Shown piece by piece: positions 1-7,011 of a stretch of 27,334 nt of DNA. The stretch spans positions 1-27,334 of IMG/VR virus record IMGVR_UViG_3300036444_000047. One strand, given 5' to 3'. Both the position numbers and the translations under genes were made by a program. The DNA is from a virus. How positions within the stretch are numbered: position 1 is the stretch's first letter; every line of letters starts with the position of its first letter. The notes below the pieces were generated by a model that worked only from the letters and a program-made list of their open reading frames with translations, was not told where the DNA came from and searched no databases.

Positions 1-228
1 TCAGGTGTGATTCGCAGCGTGCATACGGCGTTCGGCCTTCCAGGCTTCGATGTGGCTTTCCCACCAGCCGACACAGTTCGCCGAGATCTGCACCTTCGGC
101 GGGAACTGGCCGGTGCGATGCAGGCGGTTGATGGTGGCTTGGCTAAGGCTTGTCTCGGCAACGACGTCCTTCATGCGGAGGAGTCGGCCGGACGGTGCCG
201 CGATCGGCGGATTGCTCATGTCGCTCAT
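1..228 (-). CDS. AlpA-like phage transcriptional regulator (75 aa)
   Basis: This is a small DNA-binding protein of the AlpA/excisionase-like (MerR-type winged helix) family, which in P4/P2-type elements controls excision and early transcription. Residues about 18-68 carry the family pattern: RMKDV, then a helix with LSQATINRLHRTGQFPP, then a WW.S.I..W tail that places the recognition wing. The start at 228 is chosen because its ATG overlaps the methyltransferase stop as ATGA (225-228); longer frames upstream would lie inside the methyltransferase. It is the last early-operon gene visible before the window edge and its stop codon is complete. The exact target is unknown; a role in excision or early control is inferred from the family. 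Confidence 0.85.
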   Translation of the reverse strand: MSDMSNPPIAAPSGRLLRMKDVVAETSLSQATINRLHRTGQFPPKVQISANCVGWWESHIEAWKAERRMHAANHT

Positions 229-956
229 GCTTCTGCTCGCTGCAGGATGGTGGAGGTTGGGATGGGGGCGGGCCGCTCCATGGCGGCGACGGCGGCGCGG
301 ATCCGCGCCACTGCTGTTTCGAAGTGACGAGGGTTGTGCTCGATGCCTGTGAAGCGTCGACCAGCGCGGACGGCGGCGACGCCAGTCGATCCAGTGCCCA
401 TGAATGGATCGCAGATGCTGTCGCCGGCGAGATTGCGAATGATGCTGGCCATCAGCTCGTCCGGCTTGCACGTTGGATGATCGAAGCGAGCGTCACCGCG
501 CGGTGACGAGACCCGGCGCAACCGGTGCTTCTCGGTCAGCTCGCCTTGTGGATGGTAACCTCGGTTCCAGGCGTGAACGTAGAACTCGACATCTGGGCGA
601 TAATGCTTGTTCGCCAGCGGCTGAGGGTTCGCTTTCTGCCAGACACAGAGCGCATGGCGTTCGAAGCTGCCGTTCACGAAGGTCAGCAGCTCGGCGAGTT
701 GATCGTTGTGCGCGAATGCGACGACGGCGCCGCACAGGAGCGGATTGATGATCCGAAGATCGAAGCCTGTATGCAGCGCTTCGTCGGCGATGCGATCCAT
801 CCCCGGCCGCTCAGCGCGATAGCGGCCGCCGCCCTCCGCGCGGAAGGCGTATGGCGGATCAAAGCAGTCGGCGTCGAAAAAGCCGAGCTGAGGCCGGATC
901 TGGTAAGCGTCGCCGTAGTAAAGCGTAGCGGGACCGATGATGACTGGCTCGCTCAT
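225..956 (-). CDS. DNA methyltransferase, beta-class, probably N6-adenine (243 aa)
   Basis: This phage-type amino-methyltransferase transfers a methyl group from S-adenosylmethionine to an exocyclic amino group of a base in DNA. The catalytic motif IV DPPY is at residues 33-36, and the AdoMet-binding motif I (FMGTGSTG) comes late, at 185-192, followed by the GIE segment at 204-206. HPTxKP at 160-165 precedes motif I. The order IV then I is the beta-class arrangement. DPPY favours N6-adenine over N4-cytosine, but the motif alone does not prove it. It starts inside the stop of the GapR-like gene (ATGA at 953-956) and ends overlapping the AlpA-like gene, so it is translationally coupled. No restriction enzyme adjoins it. 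It probably protects replicating phage DNA or tunes early expression (inference). Confidence 0.9.
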   Translation of the reverse strand: MSEPVIIGPATLYYGDAYQIRPQLGFFDADCFDPPYAFRAEGGGRYRAERPGMDRIADEALHTGFDLRIINPLLCGAVVAFAHNDQLAELLTFVNGSFERHALCVWQKANPQPLANKHYRPDVEFYVHAWNRGYHPQGELTEKHRLRRVSSPRGDARFDHPTCKPDELMASIIRNLAGDSICDPFMGTGSTGVAAVRAGRRFTGIEHNPRHFETAVARIRAAVAAMERPAPIPTSTILQRAEA

Positions 957-1546
957 GTCGCGTCCGGCGCGTCGCTCGGCTGTCGCGGATCCACTGCGAG
1001 GACTTCGCGGCGGCCCACATGGTCGGGTCTGGAGACGATCCCCTCGCGCTCCATGCGCTCGATTAGGCGGGCGGCGGGGTTGTAGCCGATGCGTAGCTGG
1101 CGCTGGAGCCAGGATGTCGATGCCTTCTGGTGCTCGCGCACCAGGGCGACGGCGTCGGCATAGCCTTCGCTTTCGGCCGCGCTGTCGCGCGCCTCCTGGT
1201 TCAGCGCCACTTCGTCACCGCCGGCCACGGTCATCGTAACGGCGATGCCTTCGGTGGTCTGCTCGAAGTTCTGGATGGCTGCACCGAGCGGCGTGCTGGT
1301 GAAGTCCATGCCGAGCGCCGCCTTGTAGGTATCGAGCAGCATGTCCGCTTCGTCGCGGTGGTGCTTTTCCATGCGGCGCAGGCGGATGATAGTCCGCATC
1401 GTCCTCACGTCGAAGCCGGTGGCCTTAGCCTCGCCGTAGACGTCCCGAATGTCCTCGGCGATGCCCCTCTTCTCTTCCTCGAGCCGCTCGATGCGCTCGA
1501 CAAGCAGGCGAAGCTGATCCGCCGAGATAGATCCCAGCTGGGCCAT
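953..1546 (-). CDS. GapR-like (DUF2312) domain fused to FtsK gamma winged-helix domain (197 aa)
   Basis: Residues about 10-80 match the DUF2312/GapR family, with [28 protein letters not shown] and IIRLRRMEK segments. GapR is an alphaproteobacterial nucleoid protein that clamps overtwisted DNA ahead of polymerases. Residues about 128-185 match the FtsK gamma domain ([40 protein letters not shown]), the winged helix that reads KOPS sequences in FtsK/SpoIIIE translocases. A linker of about 45 residues joins them. There is no ATPase motor. The ATG overlaps the upstream small gene's stop (TGATG, 1544-1548). I infer a phage nucleoid or replication-assisting protein with added sequence-specific DNA binding. 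Each domain call is strong; the joint function is unknown. Confidence 0.85.
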   Translation of the reverse strand: MAQLGSISADQLRLLVERIERLEEEKRGIAEDIRDVYGEAKATGFDVRTMRTIIRLRRMEKHHRDEADMLLDTYKAALGMDFTSTPLGAAIQNFEQTTEGIAVTMTVAGGDEVALNQEARDSAAESEGYADAVALVREHQKASTSWLQRQLRIGYNPAARLIERMEREGIVSRPDHVGRREVLAVDPRQPSDAPDAT

Positions 1547-1680
1547 CAGCGGCGCTCCCCGGCGATTGCCGCGAGGACGAGCAGGATAAGGACCGGCACG
1601 ACAGCCAGGCAGGTCGCCGTATAGATGGCGAGGCGCCCAAGGCGGCGCTTGCGCGCCGGGGCGGCGGTGGACGTCGTCAT
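1546..1680 (-). CDS. Small single-pass membrane protein (44 aa)
   Basis: A short gene read from an ATG at 1680. It encodes a basic N-terminus ([10 protein letters not shown]) followed by one hydrophobic segment at about residues 18-41 ([20 protein letters not shown]) and a short GERR tail, so an inner-membrane protein with a positive N-terminus is likely. GGGAG lies about 8 bases upstream as ribosome binding site. It is joined on both sides: its ATG overlaps the stop of the 49-aa gene (ATGA, 1677-1680) and its stop overlaps the GapR-like start. That coupling is the main evidence that it is real. I recognise no family, and function is unknown. Confidence 0.6.
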   Translation of the reverse strand: MTTSTAAPARKRRLGRLAIYTATCLAVVPVLILLVLAAIAGERR

Positions 1681-1826
1681 GAGAAGGCTCCCAAGGCGAG
1701 GTGAATCAGGGCGCGACCTGGCACCGCCACGAAGGCGAGCGCGCCGAGGATCGTGAGGGCGTGGCGCACGCGAGGCGAGCGATCGGTGGCGCAGCGGTCG
1801 CAGCTGCAGGGCGGCAGGCGGACCAT
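1677..1826 (-). CDS. Small Cys-containing, possibly membrane-associated protein (49 aa)
   Basis: An ATG at 1826 opens a 49-codon frame that ends at TGA 1677-1679. The N-terminus has a CSCDRC cluster (residues 7-12), and a moderately hydrophobic stretch follows at about 24-36 ([12 protein letters not shown]). Its ATG overlaps the stop of the upstream HTH protein (TGATG at 1824-1828), and its stop overlaps the start of the 44-aa protein (ATGA). The gene is supported mostly by this perfect packing in the operon. No family was recognised. It could bind a metal through the Cys cluster, but this is speculation. Confidence 0.5.
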   Translation of the reverse strand: MVRLPPCSCDRCATDRSPRVRHALTILGALAFVAVPGRALIHLALGAFS

Positions 1827-2287
1827 CAGAGGCTCTCGCCGTCTGTGCAGCGGGTGCAGATGTTCAGGCCTGCCGGGGCGCAGGGCGCAGCGCCGTCGCG
1901 CCGACAGGCATCATTTTGGCTGCACCCGCAACCGCGGCAGATCCGCGGGTGCTGATCAGCGGACGCGGTGGCCAGCTGCCGATAGACGTCGGCGTCGATC
2001 GGGAAGCCGCAGGCAAGCCGTTCGATCGTCGCGTACGCGCGGGCCACGACGCCGGGCGTTTCAAGCTGGCGCAGCAGCGCGCGGATCTCGGCAAGCGTGT
2101 TCGCCTTCACGCTCGAGCGACCACGCTGCATGAAGAGGGCGAAGCCGATGCGCTCGGCGGCCTGTTCGATCGTGATGCCCGCGGCCTTGCGGCGCAGGCG
2201 GACATAGTCGGACGGAGTCAGCGGCGCCGGCTCGCCGAAGAGGACCGGCGCGGGCGCCGGGCGGATGAGGATCGGTGCATGCAACAT
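1826..2287 (-). CDS. HTH protein with C-terminal zinc-binding Cys cluster (153 aa)
   Basis: Residues about 24-70 look like a helix-turn-helix of XRE type (SDYVRLRRKAAGITIEQAAERIGF). The C-terminus carries seven cysteines at about 117, 120, 122, 128, 136, 144 and 147 in the order CRGCGC..NDAC...C.......C..C. This resembles a small zinc module seen in several alphaproteobacterial phage and plasmid proteins. GGAG lies about 8 bases upstream of the ATG at 2287. A gap of 107 bp separates it from the Ogr-like gene, the only sizeable gap in the early operon. It is probably a DNA-binding early regulator or replication accessory protein; the exact role is not known. Confidence 0.7.
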   Translation of the reverse strand: MLHAPILIRPAPAPVLFGEPAPLTPSDYVRLRRKAAGITIEQAAERIGFALFMQRGRSSVKANTLAEIRALLRQLETPGVVARAYATIERLACGFPIDADVYRQLATASADQHPRICRGCGCSQNDACRRDGAAPCAPAGLNICTRCTDGESL

Positions 2288-2394
2288 GGGTCACTCTCCA
2301 TTTCGAAGGGCAAGCGAAGGGCGTTCCCGGAAGCGCGGTGCGGCCGGGGTGGTTGGCTCAGTCAGGAGGCGCCGGGGCGGCGCGGGCTAGGGGA

Positions 2395-2721
2395 TCAGCC
2401 CGTCATGGGCACTTCAGCGGCGGCGGGCCGCGGTTCGCTCTCGTCGTTCGCCGGCGTGCGGTGATCGTCGTTCGCGGGCCGCGGCCCGAAATGCTGAAGG
2501 TTGGGATTGCAGAGCGGCAGAGTGACCTCCGGGTTAGGCTGCGCGCTGGGCACGAGCGTGCGAAGGATCACGAGCTGGGCAACGAAGGCGTGCCCGCAGC
2601 CATCGTTCTCGCAGCGGAAGCGGATCTCGCGGGAGAGGAGCGTCTCCTCCTCGCTATGGCGCACCGTAGCGCGGGCGCGGCAGTGCGGGCATCGAATCGT
2701 AAACCTGGATCTGGCGGTCAT
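2395..2721 (-). CDS. ogr: Ogr/Delta-type zinc-finger activator of late transcription (108 aa)
   Basis: The family signature is clear: RCPHC at residues 10-14, a RE..F.C segment, then C37-x4-C42 followed by GHAFVAQL and a LRTL.PS tail. The four cysteines (11, 14, 37, 42) bind zinc in P2 Ogr and P4 Delta. Those proteins bind a dyad upstream of phage late promoters and recruit RNA polymerase through its alpha subunit. At 108 residues it is longer than P2 Ogr (72 aa), with an extra Pro/Asn-rich tail of low complexity. The ATG overlaps the upstream gene's stop (ATGA 2718-2721). Here it is encoded in the early operon rather than downstream of D. Likely targets are the two dyads upstream of J and V. 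Confidence 0.9.
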   Translation of the reverse strand: MTARSRFTIRCPHCRARATVRHSEEETLLSREIRFRCENDGCGHAFVAQLVILRTLVPSAQPNPEVTLPLCNPNLQHFGPRPANDDHRTPANDESEPRPAAAEVPMTG

Positions 2722-3212
2722 TGGGTTCCCCCCATGGTTTCCCCGCGCGGCCCCGCGCCGAGCGGCAGGAAAGACGAGAGACGCCGAACAACGACCGCCA
2801 TCGCTGATCTGGCTTCTTCAGCTTCGCCCAGCGCGCGGTGTGCCTCACGCGGGCCAGAACCCGGCTGCGAAACGGCCAGGCCGTGCGCGATCGCCTCTCC
2901 GCATTCCTTCGCGGCCGTCGCCAGATCATTGGCGAGCGCGATGCGGGAGGCGACCTGACGGCCAAGCTCGTTATCGAGCTGCTGGGCATAGGTTTCCAGG
3001 ATGGGTGCGCCATCGCCGCCGGCAGCCGCGAAGGCCGCATCGAGCGCGAGCGCCTGATTAAGCGTGGGGTAGGCGCCGGCGTGCGGGTGCATCCATTTGT
3101 GCACCAGGCGCTCGCTGCGGCGAACGACGCGCGCCATGCCGGCCACAGTGAGGAGCGCGGCAATACGCGTGAGCGCGTGCTGGAAAGTGACCGGATCGCG
3201 GCGCAGCGTCAT
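2718..3212 (-). CDS. Phage DNA-binding regulator, CII/Cox-like (164 aa)
   Basis: The N-terminal part contains a predicted helix-turn-helix (residues about 23-41: VAGMARVVRRSERLVHKWM), followed by a Pro-Thr-Leu turn and an Ala-rich helical body ending in a Gly/Pro-rich tail. Position directly after the Cro-like gene at the head of the early operon is typical of CII or Cox regulators. The start at 3212 is preferred over the ATG at 3254 because it makes an ATGA overlap with the Cro-like gene; its stop overlaps the Ogr-like start in the same way. The family call is tentative, while DNA binding is likely. Confidence 0.6.
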   Translation of the reverse strand: MTLRRDPVTFQHALTRIAALLTVAGMARVVRRSERLVHKWMHPHAGAYPTLNQALALDAAFAAAGGDGAPILETYAQQLDNELGRQVASRIALANDLATAAKECGEAIAHGLAVSQPGSGPREAHRALGEAEEARSAMAVVVRRLSSFLPLGAGPRGETMGGTQ

Positions 3213-3529
3213 GCGCCGGCCCCATAGGAGTGCGGAGCGGCGCCCCGATCGCACGCGACGGCAGTCGCGTCAGAGACTACGACGCTGCCATGCGGAGGGA
3301 TTGCCGGAGCGCCAGCGTCGCGCGGATAGATGTCAGGGCGGAGATCATGGCGAGAGACGCCCGTCTGCGCTTCGGCGACGAGGACGTGCTCGGCGGGAAG
3401 GGGACGTCGCTTCTTCATCCATTTCCAAACGGCGGCTTGGGTCACGCCGCAGATGCGGGCCATCGCCGACTGACCGCCTGCATTCGCGATCGCCAGCTCA
3501 AGTGCGGAAAGGGGTGTAACGCTGCTCAT
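3209..3529 (-). CDS. Cro/YdaS-like repressor, first early gene (106 aa)
   Basis: Residues about 5-60 form a compact HTH of YdaS/Cro type: LELAIANAGGQSAMARICGVTQ, then AAVWKWMKKRRPLPAEHV. The C-terminal half is low in structure. It is transcribed divergently from the CI-like repressor across an 88-bp switch region, the usual place of Cro in lambdoid and P2-like phages. ATG 3529 is chosen because it directly precedes the conserved domain; an alternative ATG at 3544 would add five residues and lie in the operator. No strong ribosome binding site is visible for either. It probably represses the repressor gene and early transcription during lytic growth. Confidence 0.75.
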   Translation of the reverse strand: MSSVTPLSALELAIANAGGQSAMARICGVTQAAVWKWMKKRRPLPAEHVLVAEAQTGVSRHDLRPDIYPRDAGAPAIPPHGSVVVSDATAVACDRGAAPHSYGAGA

Positions 3530-3544
3530 CCTAGACCGGTACAT

Positions 3545-3610
3545 ACAACCATAGTTGTTAATATTCAACAACCAAACTTTCCTGTTCGTCAACAACCAAA
3601 GTTTTAGGTT
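3545..3610. promoter_or_regulatory. Immunity switch operators with three ACAACCA repeats
   Basis: The heptamer ACAACCA occurs at 3545, 3568 and 3592, spaced 23 and 24 bp, so the sites lie on nearly the same DNA face. Copies two and three extend to 16-bp near-identical repeats (3565-3580 and 3589-3604, one mismatch). Copies one and three also form inverted repeats (ACAAC-N4-GTTGT and CAACC-N9-GGTTG). This A/T-rich stretch lies between the divergent Cro-like and CI-like genes. It is the expected binding region for one or both regulators. Confidence 0.65.
3563..3592 (-). promoter_or_regulatory. Candidate early promoter
   Basis: Reading leftwards, TTGACG (3592-3587) resembles a -35 element and TTGAAT (3568-3563) could serve as -10 with 18-bp spacing. 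Transcription would begin near 3555, about 25 bases before the Cro-like start. Both hexamers overlap the operator repeats, so repressor binding would block it. The -10 match is poor, so this is a weak prediction. Confidence 0.35.
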
Positions 3611-3616
3611 GGCGCA

Positions 3617-4117
3617 ATGATCAGGAAGGAACGCGTCCGCGCGCGGATGGAAAAGGTGGGAACATCTCAGGCGGGCTTGGCGCGTGCACTCGGCATTTCG
3701 CAGCAGGCGGTCGGCAAAATTGTGAACGGCGAAACGCGGAACACGTCACACCTGAGCAGGCTCGCTCGGGAACTGCAAACGACGCCTGAGTACCTCCTCG
3801 GCGAAATTGACGACCCCGATAATGGAGCGGATATCGCGTCACGAGCCGCACCACAAATGCAGCCCATAACGATGCAAGTGCTCCTTCCTAATGAAGCTGC
3901 CCTGGCGCGGATGTTCGAAGGCCTGCTGCGTCCGCTCGATCGCGATATGCCGGTGGCCGAGCTCGCTCGAACTCTCGCTCGGCGGCTGCCAACTGGGCTC
4001 GCGCAGCTTCAAGATCTGATGCCCGCACCCGAGCCGGACGAAGCGAGCGTAGGCGATGCAGCTCCTCCAGCTCCCGCCAAAGCTGGTCGCGCGTCGCAGC
4101 GAGCACCGCGCACATAA
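3617..4117 (+). CDS. CI-type phage repressor, XRE family (166 aa)
   Basis: Residues about 5-65 form a textbook XRE helix-turn-helix: RARMEKVGTSQAGLARALGIS, QQAVGKIVNGETR, then LSRLARELQTTPEYLLGE. The remainder has a short helical segment (about 95-130) and a Pro/Ala-rich tail. There is no S24/LexA-type peptidase domain, so RecA-stimulated self-cleavage is not expected. It is divergent from the Cro-like gene and next to the operator repeats. It is most likely the repressor that maintains lysogeny and controls the early operon. The accessory cassette lies downstream on the same strand. Confidence 0.85.
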   Translation: MIRKERVRARMEKVGTSQAGLARALGISQQAVGKIVNGETRNTSHLSRLARELQTTPEYLLGEIDDPDNGADIASRAAPQMQPITMQVLLPNEAALARMFEGLLRPLDRDMPVAELARTLARRLPTGLAQLQDLMPAPEPDEASVGDAAPPAPAKAGRASQRAPRT

Positions 4118-4758
4118 CATCGCAGCGCGGGCACGCCTGCTGGCACCCAGGGGTAAGCCGAAAAACGGGTTCGCTCACTCTTTGCCTCGGTCCGAATAGT
4201 TCCTGATATGTTCTTATCGTCCTCCGAATCCTACAATGAAAGGGGCGGAGCTGCTCACCGGTTCTCTCGGCTGAATTGGGCCCTAATTTCGGTCGTTCGA
4301 GGCGTCCCATGCGGCTACCTAAAAGCAGACGCGCGCTGGGCTGCTGCTGCACGGGTAGCAGCTTTCTTCATCCCAAATTGCTTCTTGCTTTGCCGACGTT
4401 CTCCTGCGCGCTAGCGCAACTAGTGAGCAAGCGTAGTGCTTCGCGACAAGCCTCGGAAACTCAGCAATGCACGGGCCGCCATCGACAACGCCATCAGCGC
4501 CAACTGACCCGGCGCTTGGAGGCTCATGTGGATCTATGGGCTTCAATGCTGCCGGTGTGTGGCGGGTTGACCTCGGCGCTTCTGGCGGACGATATGCGGG
4601 CGAGGGGAGATTGGACGGCATCGCAATGGTAAAGTGCCTGCCCGGGTCGGTAGAAGATAACACTTCAGGTCTGGCAACGAAAAGGTGCGGTCCGATCGAG
4701 CTTAACATGAGGAAGCCAGTATTGGGGGCTTGGCAGTGCTGATTGGGCGACGAGTCTT
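4118..4758. other. 641-bp region without a recognisable gene
   Basis: This stretch separates the repressor from the defence-like cassette. Several overlapping frames of 68-130 codons exist on both strands, but none resembles a known protein and none has a convincing ribosome binding site. Base composition is mixed, falling from G+C-rich near the repressor to more A+T-rich toward the cassette. It may hold the cassette's promoter or decayed genes. No clear -35/-10 pair, terminator or repeat was found. Confidence 0.4.
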
Positions 4759-7011
4759 ATGATAGAAGTCGCGGACAGCGTGGGCGAGTATGAGGTCGAA
4801 GCAGAAGACCCGTCTCTCGTTCCGATCAAGTTCTCCGCAGATTCGGCGCTAATACGCGAGCTGGGCGAGCGCTTGGTGGGCCAGCCCTACATCGCGCTCG
4901 CGGAGCTGATTAAGAATTCATACGACGCCGATGCGACCCTTTGCCTAGTAAAGCTCGAGGAAGATAGGATTACTGTGTCCGACAACGGGCATGGGATGAA
5001 CTCTAGCGAGTTCAAAGAATACTGGATGAAAATCGGCACTCGGAACAAACAGCGCACAGTTCGCAGTCGGAGATTTAATCGATCTACGACAGGCTCAAAG
5101 GGAGTTGGTCGGCTCTCCGCGCAATTTCTCGCTCACCGAATGCAATTGATTACGACCCCAGAGGGAGACGATAGCGTGCGGCTTCACGCGCTTGTCGATT
5201 GGGACAGCGCCGTGGACGCGGGTCTGCTCACCAATGCCCAAGCCCTCTACAAGACCACAGCCGCTGACGACGCTCGTTTTCCCAACGACAGCCCCGTGGG
5301 AACGACGGTGATCATGGAAGGACTGAAGCAAAATTGGGGTCCCGACGAAGTTCGCAATCTCGGAAGAGAGATTTGGAGTCTCCAGTCACCCTTCGAGAAT
5401 TGGGGACAACTCTCCTCCGGGAACATAGATGATCTGACATTTCGTATCGAGTTCGAATCCGATCGACTGGGTCTTGACCGGACGTTCGGCCAGCAGATGC
5501 GCGCGATCATCGATAGCTCGCACGCGATCATTCGCGGTAACCTAGTCGACACAGAAGACGGGAAGGTCGTGGAGGTCGATCTGCAGTTCGCAGATGGCGA
5601 ACGATACGCGCAGACTTGGCCAGTGGAGGCGCTAAAGGCACATGAGGATGATTGGGCCAAATGGGTACTCCACAATGCCTCTTGGCAAATCAACATATAT
5701 GACTTCGTGGGCCGTCAACCAGGAGGAGTTCCGGTTCGTGAAGCGCGTGAATATCTGGAGAGGTTCGGGGGCGTGTCGATATACGATACCGGCTTCAAGC
5801 TCCCACATTACGGCATAAATACCGATTGGTTGCGGATCGAGTTCGATCATGCCCACCGGCGATCCGCATCAGCTCTGCTTCCGTCGCGGCTCCAAGTCAC
5901 TCGCGCCCTAAACGATCTTCCGTCGCAGGGACGGATCATGGGCGTGGTAAGCGTGAACACGGGCTCCGAATTCGATAACGCTGCGCCGACGGAGCGGAAT
6001 AGCGGCGAGTATCTCAAGATCCTTATTACTCGTGATCGGCTCGCGTCGAACGACGCGATGACTCAGCTTACGCGAGCGGTACGGTCTTCACTCGACTTCT
6101 ACGCCACTCGTCAGCGCATAAGAAGCGATCGAGAGATAGAAATAGAGCGCCCAGCCGAGCCGGCGTCGTTCAAGGTGGGACGCTTGGCGTCGTTGGCCAC
6201 TGAGGTTAGCCGCAGATATCCCGACGACGAAACGATCAGTCAATTTGCTAGGGAGGTTTTTGACCTCGACCAAACGATCGCGCGACAAGAGCGTGCGGAC
6301 AACGGTGAGCGAAGCCTACTGGGTTCATTGGCTTCGACCGGGATGGCCGCGCTCGCGCTGGAACATGAAAACCGCAAAGAGATTCGACTCGGTCGGCAGC
6401 TTGTTCAGAGACTGCGGCGCGCCGCGAGCCAGTTCCGCAACAGCGAGCTAGAAAGCATAGCCAGCGAGTTCGAAGTGTGGCTCGATCGGCTTGAGGCGAC
6501 GCGCGACATCTTTGCACCAATGTTGAGTGCCGAGGATCGCGACGTCGTCGAGGCGTTGCAGGTTTCCGGAGTAGTTCGGCAGGTCGTGAGAGCAACGAAT
6601 GCCCTGATGCCTTCGGTCGATTTCAAGTATAGTATCCCGCCTGATGCATACTTCCCACCGGCAACCTATGCTGATTGGCACGCGCTAATTCAGAATGTGC
6701 TAGTGAACGCCGCCAACGCGATGCTCGACACGCCGCGACCATTGATCGAGTTCTCCTTCGGCCGAACAGGTCGGTCGAACTGGCTGCGGATCATCAACAA
6801 CGGTGTTCCGATCGATCTTGCTGCCGCGGACCAGTTCTTCGAGCCTTTCAAGCGCAAGCAGGTCATCACCTCAGAGCGCGCCGCCTTGGGCCTCGGCGGC
6901 ATGGGACTCGGTTTAACAATCGTGCGAATGATCGCGAGCCTCCGTGAATGCAACGTCAGGTTCGTCGAAGGTGACGGCAGGACGACATTCCAGATAAGCT
7001 GGAGCACCTAG
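4759..7011 (+). CDS. Double GHKL protein: MORC/HSP90-like ATPase fused to histidine-kinase-like module (750 aa)
   Basis: Two ATPase folds of the GHKL superfamily are visible. The N-terminal one (about 25-240) has an intact MutL/HSP90/MORC-type site: N-box E49..KN53..DAD58, DNGHG at 75-79 and GSKGVG at 112-117. The C-terminal one (about 630-750) looks like a histidine kinase ATPase. Its N-box is NVLVNAANA (646-654), its F-box FFEPF and its G2 box GLGGMGLGL, but the G1 box reads NNGVPI (680-685) where DxGxG is expected. A helical segment before it has LEHEN with His536, a possible phosphoacceptor. The ATG at 4759 is preceded by only a weak ribosome binding site. The stop overlaps the next gene (TAGTG). 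It probably senses or remodels DNA or invading phage and signals to the receiver-like protein (inference). Confidence 0.8.
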   Translation: MIEVADSVGEYEVEAEDPSLVPIKFSADSALIRELGERLVGQPYIALAELIKNSYDADATLCLVKLEEDRITVSDNGHGMNSSEFKEYWMKIGTRNKQRTVRSRRFNRSTTGSKGVGRLSAQFLAHRMQLITTPEGDDSVRLHALVDWDSAVDAGLLTNAQALYKTTAADDARFPNDSPVGTTVIMEGLKQNWGPDEVRNLGREIWSLQSPFENWGQLSSGNIDDLTFRIEFESDRLGLDRTFGQQMRAIIDSSHAIIRGNLVDTEDGKVVEVDLQFADGERYAQTWPVEALKAHEDDWAKWVLHNASWQINIYDFVGRQPGGVPVREAREYLERFGGVSIYDTGFKLPHYGINTDWLRIEFDHAHRRSASALLPSRLQVTRALNDLPSQGRIMGVVSVNTGSEFDNAAPTERNSGEYLKILITRDRLASNDAMTQLTRAVRSSLDFYATRQRIRSDREIEIERPAEPASFKVGRLASLATEVSRRYPDDETISQFAREVFDLDQTIARQERADNGERSLLGSLASTGMAALALEHENRKEIRLGRQLVQRLRRAASQFRNSELESIASEFEVWLDRLEATRDIFAPMLSAEDRDVVEALQVSGVVRQVVRATNALMPSVDFKYSIPPDAYFPPATYADWHALIQNVLVNAANAMLDTPRPLIEFSFGRTGRSNWLRIINNGVPIDLAAADQFFEPFKRKQVITSERAALGLGGMGLGLTIVRMIASLRECNVRFVEGDGRTTFQISWST

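Noticed and set aside
3888-4352. Minus-strand frame opposite the CI-like gene that looks like a coiled-coil protein
   Set aside because: The coiled-coil look comes from antisense of the repressor's Ala/Arg/Leu codons; there is no ribosome binding site and half of the frame lies in non-coding sequence.
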